Positions 1-5,208 of a DNA stretch of 5,550 nt are shown here, piece after piece. The position numbers and the translations under genes were made by a program. This DNA comes from Gammaproteobacteria bacterium. Lineage in GTDB: Bacteria; Pseudomonadota; Gammaproteobacteria; Chromatiales; Chromatiaceae. Positions within the stretch are counted from its first letter, which is position 1. Every line of letters begins with the position of its first letter. Location of the stretch: contig JAGVUH010000462.1 in the NCBI GenBank assembly GCA_019136395.1, positions 1 through 5,550 of the forward strand, read 5' to 3'. A model generated the notes under the pieces. The model saw only the letters and a program-made list of their open reading frames with translations, did no database searches and had not been told where the DNA came from.

Positions 1-105
1 AGGCTGTGGTCACTCAGGTGCATCGGTCAGCGGGCGGTTTCATCGGACAGCGAACAGGGGCTCATCCTGATCTGGCTGGGTGGCTGCGGTCAAGGGGGTC
101 TCTGA

Positions 106-303
106 ACGGTTACCGAGTATTTTGAAATCGACGCGGAAGCCTGTGATCTGGCGCGCTTTACCGAGGCGGCGCCGCCGACGCGCCCGCCGCATGTCGCGCC
201 GGATGGCGCGGAACTGGTGGCGATCAAGGCGCAGTATGCCGCGCGGGCGCGGTTGCGCGGGTCGCCGCCGCCGGGGCGCCCGGCGGGGCGCGGTGGGCGC
301 TGA
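106..303 (+). pseudogene. Coding-like fragment without a start codon
   Basis: This frame is open from just after a TGA at 103-105 to the TGA at 301-303 (65 codons) and contains no plausible ATG, GTG or TTG start near its beginning. The translation begins TVTEYFEIDAEACDLARF and continues through APDGAELVAIKAQYAARARL to a Pro/Gly/Arg-rich tail. The first half is compositionally balanced, with acidic and aromatic residues and G/C-rich third positions, unlike the Arg-rich translations of the other frames here, so I take this as the true coding frame. I do not recognise the family. It is probably the 3' part of a gene whose 5' part was lost or frameshifted before position 106. It converges on the small lipoprotein gene at 363-599. 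It could also be a chance open frame in GC-rich DNA. Confidence 0.4.
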
Positions 304-362
304 CGCCACGGCGGCGCGACGGCGGACGGCGCCCGCGGCGCGAAGGGCCTGCGGTGGGGGCC

Positions 363-599
363 TCAATAGACGGGGTGATACAGGGCCGGGCGGGCGCTCA
401 GGGCGGGCAGCGGACACCAGCGGCGGCCGTTGACCACGGTGCAGGGGGGCGCGCCGACCGTGGGGACCGCGGGCGGGGGGCTGAGCGCGGCGCAGCCGCT
501 CAGCAAGCCCGCGAGCGCCAGCACGGCCAGAACCCGCGGCGGTCGGCCGGGGACAGGCCCTGAGCGGGGGGCGACCGGGGGGGCGAGGACGATCGGCAT
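363..599 (-). CDS. Small putative lipoprotein
   Basis: This encodes a 78-residue protein with a lipoprotein signal. A Pro/Arg-rich n-region is followed by a hydrophobic stretch (VLAVLALAGLLSGC, residues 23-36) that ends in a lipobox with Cys36 as the expected lipidated residue. The mature part is only about 43 residues. It starts AALSPPPAVPTVG, holds two cysteines (C53 and C62, as CTVVNGRRWC) that could form a disulfide, and ends ALYHPVY. Signal peptidase II processing and anchoring in the cell envelope are inferred from the lipobox. I do not recognise a family and give no function. The ATG at 597-599 has AGG about ten bases upstream. The n-region is long, but I see no better internal start. 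The signal peptide is the main evidence that this strand is coding. Confidence 0.6.
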   Translation of the reverse strand: MPIVLAPPVAPRSGPVPGRPPRVLAVLALAGLLSGCAALSPPPAVPTVGAPPCTVVNGRRWCPLPALSARPALYHPVY

Positions 600-932
600 G
601 GCAGCATTGACCTGCGGGGGGCGATAAAAACCCTGGTGTTGTCGCCGGGCGGCGCGCGCCGCGCGCGGCCCTTAAGACCGAATGGAGAGATCGGCGTCAC
701 CGCCGCGCCCGCGCGACGCCGCGGCCGTGTGTTGCCCGTATTGTGCACTGATTCGGCGGCGGATGCCGGCGCCACGGGCCGCGGTCCGGTCGGGTTATCA
801 TCGATGACTGCCGGCGCCGGTTCCCGGTTGCGCGCCGGGGCCTGACGCCGGTTATGAGCGGATCGCCAGGCCAGAAATGGTCAGCCAATTGCCGCCGCGC
901 TTCGCGTACCATCGCCCGGTCTTTTTTACCGG
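600..932. other. GC-rich gene-poor stretch between divergent genes
   Basis: I see no convincing gene here. The stretch separates the leftward lipoprotein from the rightward RlpA gene, so promoters for both should lie in it, but no clear -35/-10 pair stands out in either direction. It holds a perfect 14 bp palindrome (GCGGCGCGCGCCGC, 649-662), an imperfect GGCGTC/GACGCC inverted repeat (693-698 and 715-720), and a short hairpin with a T-rich loop (CCGGT...ACCGG, 916-932) ending directly before the ATG at 933. The AT-rich patch at 624-630 on the minus strand could be a -10 region for the lipoprotein gene, but this is weak. Open frames here give Arg/Pro/Ala-rich translations typical of non-coding GC-rich DNA. 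Confidence 0.5.
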
Positions 933-1631
933 ATGTTGCTGATGACTGCTACGCGCCGCTCCTCGCTGGATGGTTCCCACCGCCGGGTGTCCGCCGTCCG
1001 TTTCCTGGCTCTCCTGCCCTGCTGTTTACTCTCCGCCTGTCTGACGCTCCCGGCGCCGGATGCGGCACCCTCCCCTCCCGACGGCCCGGTGACGGTCGCC
1101 GCGGACCCCGCCCCTTCCCCGCCGCCCAGTCGGGCGCCTTCCCCCCCGCCGGCCGCCGCCCATCGCGGCAGCCAGCGGCCCTATACCGTGCGCGGCGTGA
1201 CCTACCACCCCCAGGCCGACAGTCGGGGTTACACGGCGGTGGGCACCGCCAGTTGGTACGGCCAAGCGTTTCACGGCCGGCGCACCGCCACGGGGGAACC
1301 TTTCGACATGCACGCCCTCACGGCGGCGCATAAGACGCTGCCCCTGCCCAGTTACGTCCTGGTGCGCAACCTCGCCAATCAGCGCTCGGCCCTGGTCAAG
1401 GTCAATGATCGCGGTCCCTTTGTCGGTGATCGCCTGATCGACCTGTCGTATGCCGCCGCGCAGCACCTGGGACTGCACCAGCGGGGCCTCGGCGCCGTGG
1501 AGGTGGTGGCGGTTCCGGCGCCGGAACCCGCGTCCGCGGGGGCCGCGACACCGGCTGACGTGCCGTGGGTGGAACCCGTGCCCGCGCGACGCACGGCGCA
1601 GACGCGCCGCTATCGGGCGCCGGATGCCTGA
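933..1631 (+). CDS. rlpA: RlpA-like septal ring lytic transglycosylase lipoprotein, no SPOR domain
   Basis: This encodes 232 residues. RlpA proteins are outer-membrane lipoproteins; the Pseudomonas enzyme is a lytic transglycosylase that cleaves peptidoglycan strands lacking stem peptides at the division septum. Seen here: an Arg-containing n-region, a hydrophobic stretch and lipobox LLSAC with Cys36 as the lipidated residue; a Pro/Ala-rich linker (about 40-80); then the double-psi beta-barrel domain (about 84-195) with PYTVRGVTYHP, GTASWYGQAFHGRRTATGE, AHKTLPLPS and VKVNDRGPFVGDRLIDLS. His133 and Asp159 match the catalytic pair, with the expected 26-residue spacing. The protein ends in a short Arg-rich tail instead of the usual C-terminal SPOR domain, so it is shorter than full-length RlpA. 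The start is uncertain: ATG 933 abuts a small hairpin and lacks a ribosome site; ATG 942 has GGA eight bases upstream; GTG 987 would still leave a full signal peptide. The methyltransferase gene starts 29 bases downstream, so the two may be cotranscribed. Confidence 0.88.
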   Translation: MLLMTATRRSSLDGSHRRVSAVRFLALLPCCLLSACLTLPAPDAAPSPPDGPVTVAADPAPSPPPSRAPSPPPAAAHRGSQRPYTVRGVTYHPQADSRGYTAVGTASWYGQAFHGRRTATGEPFDMHALTAAHKTLPLPSYVLVRNLANQRSALVKVNDRGPFVGDRLIDLSYAAAQHLGLHQRGLGAVEVVAVPAPEPASAGAATPADVPWVEPVPARRTAQTRRYRAPDA

Positions 1632-1660
1632 TGCGCGCGCCGGATAGCGCGGGGGGGGCC

Positions 1661-2287
1661 ATGTCGCTGTTCCAGGCCCTGGGCCTGGACGCGAACGATC
1701 GGCCGGCGGTGGCGGCGTGGGTCGCGCGCTGCGGCGTGCCCGTGGCCCGGCTGCGCCATTACCATACGGCGCAGATCCTGCCCTGCGGCGTGGATCTGGA
1801 GCGTATCCTGGCGACCAGTGGCCTGAGCGAGCTGGCGTTGATGCTGCGCCTGGGGCGGCCGTCACGCGCGGCGCTGGCGGGCGCAGCGGACCGCCGGCCG
1901 CTGCCGGCCCCGCCCCCGCTAGCCAGCCTGCCGCCGCCGGTGCTGGCCACCGCGTACGGCCAGTTCTATCAGGGCGATTGCCTGGCGATCATGGCGGCCC
2001 TGGCGAGCGATTCGCTCGACCTGATTTTCGCCGATCCACCGCAGAATCTGGGCAAGTGGTATCCCTCGGGGATCGACGACCGGCTGGCGGTGGGTCACTA
2101 CCTGGCGTGGTGTGAGCGCTGGCTGCTGGAGTGCATCCGCGTGCTGAAGCCCGGCGGGGCGCTGTTCGTCTGGAATCTGCCGCGCTGGAATGCCGAACTG
2201 GCCGGCTTTCTCGCCGGGCGGCTGGCCCTGCTGCACTGGATCGCCGTGGAAATGAAGTTCCCCACCGCTAAAGCCGTTGGCTTGTAG
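1661..2287 (+). pseudogene. DNA methyltransferase, N-terminal part (split by insertion sequence)
   Basis: This is the 5' part of a beta-class N6-adenine/N4-cytosine methyltransferase (N6_N4_Mtase type, SAM-dependent, acting on DNA). From ATG 1661, preceded by a G-rich stretch, host sequence encodes 197 residues up to about 2251. The next 11 codons (MKFPTAKAVGL) and the TAG at 2285-2287 belong to the insertion sequence. Residues 1-65 (starting MSLFQALGLD) form an N-terminal region that may bind DNA, followed by a Pro/Ala linker. Residues 101-107 (QFYQGDC) and 121-134 (LIFADPPQNLGKWY) hold motif IV, then VLKPGG (161-166) and WNLPRWN (171-177). Motif IV reads DPPQ where family members normally have an aromatic residue after DPP. 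ATG 1631 (overlapping the RlpA stop) and ATG 1565 are alternative starts, but the family-like sequence begins at 1661. As it stands this half lacks the cofactor-binding motif and should be inactive. Its other half is at 4222-4944. Confidence 0.85.
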
Positions 2288-2430
2288 CGGGGGTTTCCTG
2301 CTTCATCGAACGCCGCGCGGACGTGTTGCCACGGCCGCGTCTGAGCGCGTTCTCCACAGGCGTTCGCGGGATCAATCCCGCCGGTTCGGCCTCTCCCGGA
2401 CCTACCGTCGTGCGCTTGAGCGCACAGCGT
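2236..2430 (-). ncRNA. Probable omegaRNA (reRNA) of TnpB with host-derived guide
   Basis: TnpB nucleases use an RNA made from the 3' end of tnpB and the right end of the element, with the flanking host sequence as guide. Four stem-loops lie in the expected place: GTGCGC-TTGA-GCGCAC (2410-2425, perfect), GCGGGAT-CA-ATCCCGC (2366-2381, perfect, possibly extended by AGGC/GCCT to 2358-2392), CGCGG-A-CGTG/CACG-G-CCGCG (2316-2339), and the RE hairpin (2261-2293). The 5' half overlaps the last tnpB codons. Past the element border (about 2252) the transcript would run into the methyltransferase gene antisense, so the guide would start close to TTCCACGGCGATCC on the minus strand. The 5' end and guide length are estimates. 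The RNA is inferred from family knowledge plus visible structure and has not been shown to exist. Confidence 0.6.
2261..2293 (-). repeat. Right-end (RE) hairpin of the IS605-type element
   Basis: This is an imperfect palindrome. On the plus strand AAGCC (2271-2275) pairs with GGCTT (2279-2283) around a GTT loop, CGCTA (2266-2270) pairs with TAGCG (2285-2289) after a one-base bulge, and CCC/GGG close the foot. It lies 8-9 bases from the inferred element tip, as expected for the subterminal hairpin recognised by TnpA. It carries stop codons on both strands: the TAG of tnpB (complement of 2268-2270) and the TAG that ends the truncated methyltransferase (2285-2287). In the transcript it would be the last stem-loop of the omegaRNA scaffold, immediately before the guide. 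Confidence 0.8.
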
Positions 2431-3701
2431 TTCTTCGGCTTCTCGACCACGTGTCCGTCTGCCACCCAGCGTGCGCCGCGTGCCGCGATGACCTGCGCGG
2501 CGTTGTGATCGGCATGGGCGTGATGGCCGCAGGCTTGGCAGACAAACCGCGCCTGACGGGGGCGGTTGTCCGGGTGAATGTGCCCGCAACGGGCGCATTC
2601 CTGCGAGGAATAGGCGGCCGGCACCTCCACCACCAGCTTGCCGGCACGGGCCGCCTTGTCGTGGAGGATCGTTTTGAACTGCCCCCAGCCGGAGGCGAGG
2701 ATCGAGCGGTTGAGGCCGGACTTGGCCTTGGCGCGGTTAGGCAGGTAGTGCCCCGGGCGTTCGGGATCGGGCTTGGGCGTGGGGCGCCGGGTCATCGCCG
2801 GAACACGCAGCGCCTCGAGGGCGTAGACCTGATGGCGCGGCTCATCGACCAGGATGCGAGCGGCCTTGTGCGCCAGATCCCGACGCACCTCCGTGGCGTA
2901 GCGGTAGGTCCGCGCGACCTGCGCGCGGACCTTGGCACGGTTCTGTCCGCCTTTGCCGCGCCGGGCGCACGTGCGCTGCCAGCGCTTGCGCCGGCGTTCC
3001 TGTTGGGCCAGGCGCTGTTGCTGCACCGGGGAGGCGACGATGCGCTGCCCGTCGCTGGTCATCACCGGCGTGGCGACACCGCGATCCAGGCCCAGGGTCG
3101 CCGCCTCGAGCGGCGCGAGCGGCAACGGCCGCAGGCGCGCGGCGATGGCCGTCGCGCTCAGCGTCTCGGTGGCGGTCTCGTTGGAGAAGCTGACATGCCA
3201 GCGCCCGGCCTCGAGGCTGAGATGCAGCGATGCCGGCGGCGCAAACGCACGATGCGCGGTGAAGGCGAGCTCGCCGACGGGGAATTTGCGCGTCCCGATG
3301 TGCAGCCGGTAGGTGCCGGGGGCATGCCCGATCGGCTCGAACTGGAACAACTCGCGCGTGATCCACACCGCCTGACGACCATGGCGCGTCTTGATCGTCG
3401 GGCGACCGCCAAGCCCGGCAAAGTAGCGCCGGTAAGCCTGCTTCCAGCGCACCGCCCCGTTGCGCAAGACCACCGCTGGCACGTCGGCCAGAAAGGGGGT
3501 CAGGTCGGTCTTGAACGGGGCGTAGGTCTGATCGATCGGGATCGGCGTGCCGGTGAGCGCGAGCGCCGACTTGGCAAAGCGCCGGAAGTAGCGGTCCTCG
3601 CCCACCTTCGCGTTGTAGATGAAGCGCTGGCAGCCGATCCACTGGCGCAAGGTCCGCGCCTGATCGTCGGTGGGATAGCAGCGAAAGCGATAACCGTCCA
3701 T
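2268..3701 (-). CDS. tnpB: TnpB RNA-guided nuclease of IS605-type element
   Basis: This encodes 477 residues. TnpB is an omegaRNA-guided DNA endonuclease, ancestral to Cas12, that cuts sites matching the element's flank and helps retain the element after TnpA excision. The start at 3701 is chosen because the protein then begins MDGYRFRCYPTDDQ, the usual TnpB N-terminus; an upstream ATG at 3752 would add 17 residues overlapping tnpA. The RuvC residues are all present: Asp206 in LGLDRGVATPV, Glu296 in VYALEALRV and Asp398 in HAHADHNAAQVI. A zinc ribbon (C369, C372, C388, C391) sits between the last two. The segment from about 230 to 275 is Arg/Lys/Gln-rich and likely binds nucleic acid. At 477 residues it is longer than typical TnpB (about 400). 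About 75 residues extend past DHNAA, rich in Arg, Pro and Thr, and their codons overlap the omegaRNA scaffold. The stop lies inside the RE hairpin. No truncation or frameshift is seen. Confidence 0.93.
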   Translation of the reverse strand: MDGYRFRCYPTDDQARTLRQWIGCQRFIYNAKVGEDRYFRRFAKSALALTGTPIPIDQTYAPFKTDLTPFLADVPAVVLRNGAVRWKQAYRRYFAGLGGRPTIKTRHGRQAVWITRELFQFEPIGHAPGTYRLHIGTRKFPVGELAFTAHRAFAPPASLHLSLEAGRWHVSFSNETATETLSATAIAARLRPLPLAPLEAATLGLDRGVATPVMTSDGQRIVASPVQQQRLAQQERRRKRWQRTCARRGKGGQNRAKVRAQVARTYRYATEVRRDLAHKAARILVDEPRHQVYALEALRVPAMTRRPTPKPDPERPGHYLPNRAKAKSGLNRSILASGWGQFKTILHDKAARAGKLVVEVPAAYSSQECARCGHIHPDNRPRQARFVCQACGHHAHADHNAAQVIAARGARWVADGHVVEKPKKRCALKRTTVGPGEAEPAGLIPRTPVENALRRGRGNTSARRSMKQETPATSQRL

Positions 3702-3738
3702 GCGTGCTACGCTACCCGCAAAACCTTTAGGCCGCAAG

Positions 3739-4176
3739 ATGGATAACGCCAACAGATCTAGCTCTCACGCCGTCTACAACATTAAGCTGCATATCGTGTT
3801 CGTGACCAAGTACCGCCGCAAAACGCTCACCCCGGAGCTGCTGGCGTACCTGGAAACGGCTTTTGCGGAGATCCTCACCGCCTGGCGCTGCCGGCTGATC
3901 GCGTTCGGCGGCGAGCCCGATCACGTCCACCTGCTGATCGATATCCACCCGGCCCTCGACCTCTCGGTGCTGATCAACAACCTCAAGACCGCCAGCGCCC
4001 GGCGCGCACGCAACCGCTTCGTCGCGCATTTGGCCGCCTTCTACAGCCAGCCGCTGTTCTGGCACCGGGCCTACTTCGTGGGCAGTGTCGGTGGCGTGAC
4101 GCTGGAGACGGTGCGCGACTACGTGCAAGCTCAAGGCACCAGGGAGCAGGGGCGATCACCCGCCAAGCACGCTTGA
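3739..4176 (+). CDS. tnpA: TnpA Y1 HUH transposase of IS605-type element
   Basis: This encodes 145 residues, the normal length for IS200/IS605 TnpA. The enzyme is a dimeric single-strand DNA transposase that cuts and rejoins element ends through a 5'-phosphotyrosine. Seen here: the family N-terminal strand (YNIKLHIVFVTKYRRK, 13-28), the HUH metal-binding motif as His62-Val-His64 in GEPDHVHLLIDI, the conserved FWHRAYFVGSVGG (107-119), and the catalytic Tyr128 in VRDYVQAQG. All catalytic residues are intact. The ATG at 3739 has AGG seven bases upstream and fits the family start; an ATG at 3700 would add 13 unrelated residues. It is divergent from tnpB with only 37 bases between the two start codons, so the promoters must overlap the coding ends. 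The stop codon directly abuts the LE hairpin. Confidence 0.95.
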   Translation: MDNANRSSSHAVYNIKLHIVFVTKYRRKTLTPELLAYLETAFAEILTAWRCRLIAFGGEPDHVHLLIDIHPALDLSVLINNLKTASARRARNRFVAHLAAFYSQPLFWHRAYFVGSVGGVTLETVRDYVQAQGTREQGRSPAKHA

Positions 4177-4204
4177 CCCCCTCCTGGCTTCGCCTAGCAG
4201 GGGG
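4177..4204 (-). repeat. Left-end (LE) hairpin of the IS605-type element
   Basis: This is an imperfect palindrome directly after the tnpA stop. CCCCCTCCTGGC pairs with GCCTAGCAGGGGG around a three-base TTC loop, with one mismatch and one bulged base. It lies 17 bases inside the inferred element tip at about 4221, matching the subterminal hairpin that TnpA recognises at family left ends. It may also slow transcription leaving tnpA, although there is no T-tract after it. Confidence 0.75.
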
Positions 4205-4221
4205 AATGCGCGTGCAATTCG

Positions 4222-4944
4222 TTCAAGTGCGGGTTGCCGCGGCCGGGGCGCCTCTACCCCGCCCACTACGCCCTGCTCTACCTGGTCAAGGGCCCGCGGC
4301 CGCGGGTGCTCCATCCCGACCGGCTGCCGCTGGCGGTGTGCCGTCCTTGCGCGGGGGAATTGGGCGATTATGGCGGCCATGCCCGGGCGAGGAATCCCGC
4401 CGGGGTCAACCTGAGCGATGTCTGGCACGACATCCATCCGGTACGCCATGCCAAACACAAGCATCGCGCCGGGGCCAATGAGCTGCCGCTGCGGCTGCTG
4501 GACCGGATTATCGAGCTGGCGTCCGACCCCGGCGATACGGTACTGGACCCCTTTGGCGGCGCGGGGACGACCTATGTCGCCGCCGAGGTGAAACAGCGGC
4601 GCTGGCTGGGGGTGGAAATCGGCCCGCCCGACGATATCCAGCGGCGTTTTGCCGCGCTGGAGCGCGAACGGCGCATGCTGGCGACCGGCCGCCAGGGGCT
4701 TAACGCGTTGTTCCCCCCGGCGGTCAAGGCGCGCCGGGCGCTGGACCTGAGAGACCCGCCCGGTGGCGCCGCCACCCTCGCCCGCGGGCAAGGGAGTCCC
4801 CTTTCCACGCCCCCCGGTACCGTGGGCGGGCAAAAACCCCGCGGCCGGTACAACCCTAGCGAGGGCCTCCTCGAAAGGGTCGGCCGTCGCTGGGCCGTGT
4901 TGGGGGGACAGACTACCCGGCGGGGGCCTTGTATTCAATCGTGA
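4222..4944 (+). pseudogene. DNA methyltransferase, C-terminal part (split by insertion sequence)
   Basis: This is the 3' part of the gene begun at 1661, in the frame that continues it once the element is removed. It starts (F)KCGLPRPGRLYPAHYALLY, then HPDRLPLAVCRPCAGELGDYGG with a CxxC pair, NLSDVWHDIHPVRHAKHKHR, and the SAM-binding motif I as VLDPFGGAGTTYVAAEVKQ with WLGVEIG after it. Motif IV preceding motif I identifies the beta class. A rejoined protein would be about 437 residues. This half has no good start of its own (a TTG at 4234 is the nearest), and in-frame stops at 4174 and 4195 separate it from tnpA, so it is probably untranslated. The last 60 or so residues (from about 4755) are low-complexity, look unlike the family, overlap palindromic DNA, and run 32 bases into the convergent gene at 4913-5194. 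The original stop may have been lost. Confidence 0.85.
4762..4794. repeat. Adjacent palindromes in the methyltransferase 3' tail
   Basis: Two stem-loops lie side by side: GGTGGC-GCC-GCCACC (4762-4776, perfect) and the near-perfect palindrome CCCTCGCCCGCGGGCAAGGG (4775-4794, one mismatched pair). They sit where the encoded protein stops resembling methyltransferases. They could be a REP-like intergenic repeat or a stem without a T-tract. Their presence inside the open frame suggests that the true end of the gene was originally near 4755. Confidence 0.4.
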
Positions 4945-5194
4945 TCCGCAGGCCGGGCCGGGCCGCCCGTGCGACCAGAGCGTCCAGGCTGAAGTGGTGG
5001 TAGCGCCCCTGCACCAGCACGTCCAGCCGGGGCAGGGTGATGCCCAGGCGGCGGGCCTGTTCCGTCGGGATCGCTCCCAGCTGGAGGAGGTGTTGCGCGA
5101 TGGCCCGCATGAACGCGGCGCGAAGTCGCAGGCGTTCCGCCTCCTCCGGGCTAGCCGCGAGGGCGTCCCAGGCGCTGGCATAGGTGGCGGTCAC
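4913..5194 (-). CDS. XRE-family HTH protein, antitoxin-like (HTH_37/HigA2 type)
   Basis: This encodes 93 residues. The pattern is that of short XRE regulators which act as antitoxins of RelE/HigB-type toxins: an N-terminal helix with YASAWDALAASPEEAERLRLRAAFMRAI (split here as YASAWDALAASPEEAE and RLRLRAAFMRAI, residues 5-32), then a helix-turn-helix (about 40-72: GAIPTEQARRLGITLPRLDV followed by LVQGRYHHFSLDAL), and a C-terminal strand LRITIEYK. The start is GTG at 5194, chosen because GGGAGG lies six bases upstream; an in-frame ATG at 5386 would add 64 residues that do not look like protein of this family. A palindrome at 5209-5226 just upstream may be an autoregulatory operator. No toxin partner is visible; in this family it usually precedes the antitoxin gene, but the upstream DNA here is an inverted repeat. 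The 3' end overlaps the extended methyltransferase frame by 32 bases, tail to tail. Confidence 0.8.
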   Translation of the reverse strand: MTATYASAWDALAASPEEAERLRLRAAFMRAIAQHLLQLGAIPTEQARRLGITLPRLDVLVQGRYHHFSLDALVARAARPGLRITIEYKAPAG

Positions 5195-5200
5195 TGATTG

Positions 5201-5206
5201 CCTCCC
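5201..5206 (-). promoter_or_regulatory. Strong ribosome binding site for the HTH gene
   Basis: On the minus strand GGGAGG is followed by six bases and then GTG. This match fixes the start of the HTH gene at 5194 and argues against the longer open frame that begins at 5386. Confidence 0.75.
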
Positions 5207-5208
5207 GT

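Larger units (their letters stand above)
2252..4221 (-). mobile_element. IS605-type insertion sequence (IS200/IS605 family), intact
   Basis: This is a 1,970 bp element with the full IS605 set: a Y1 HUH transposase (tnpA), a divergently transcribed tnpB, and subterminal hairpins with no terminal inverted repeats. The left end (LE), beside tnpA, is at the window's right side; the right end (RE), beside the tnpB 3' end, is at about 2252-2293. It splits a methyltransferase gene, and joining 2251 to 4222 restores a gap-free protein alignment, which fixes the element length. Because the two flanks share AAGT, both borders can slide together by up to about seven bases. On the element's own (minus) strand the base run before LE is CTTGA(A), and RE finishes ACTTCA(T). 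That resembles the family's habit of inserting 3' of a short fixed target without duplicating it. The exact cleavage points are inferred. Family members move as single-stranded circles. Confidence 0.9.

Noticed and set aside
40..433. Open frames on both strands at the left end
   Set aside because: Their translations are mostly Arg, Ala and Pro; the frame at 106-303 has far better protein composition.
916..932. CCGGT-CTTTTTT-ACCGG as a terminator
   Set aside because: The T run is in the loop, not after the stem, and the structure lies directly before the rlpA start.
854..1333. A 159-residue plus-strand frame overlapping rlpA
   Set aside because: It is out of frame with the clear RlpA domain and has no recognisable features.
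1026..1865. A 279-residue minus-strand frame opposite rlpA and the methyltransferase start
   Set aside because: It is antisense to two well-supported genes, with Arg/Gly-rich low-complexity translation.
3429..3441. Thirteen bases (ccggtaagcctgc) in tnpB also found in the long inverted-repeat arms
   Set aside because: The match does not extend on either side and lies inside conserved tnpB coding sequence, so chance is the simplest explanation.
2277..3746. A 489-residue open frame on the plus strand opposite tnpB
   Set aside because: It is the antisense shadow of tnpB in GC-rich DNA; its translation is Arg/Gly-rich without motifs, while the minus strand carries all TnpB catalytic residues.
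4156..5181. A 341-residue open frame on the minus strand
   Set aside because: It runs antisense to the methyltransferase C-terminal part and overlaps the HTH gene in another frame; no domain is recognisable.
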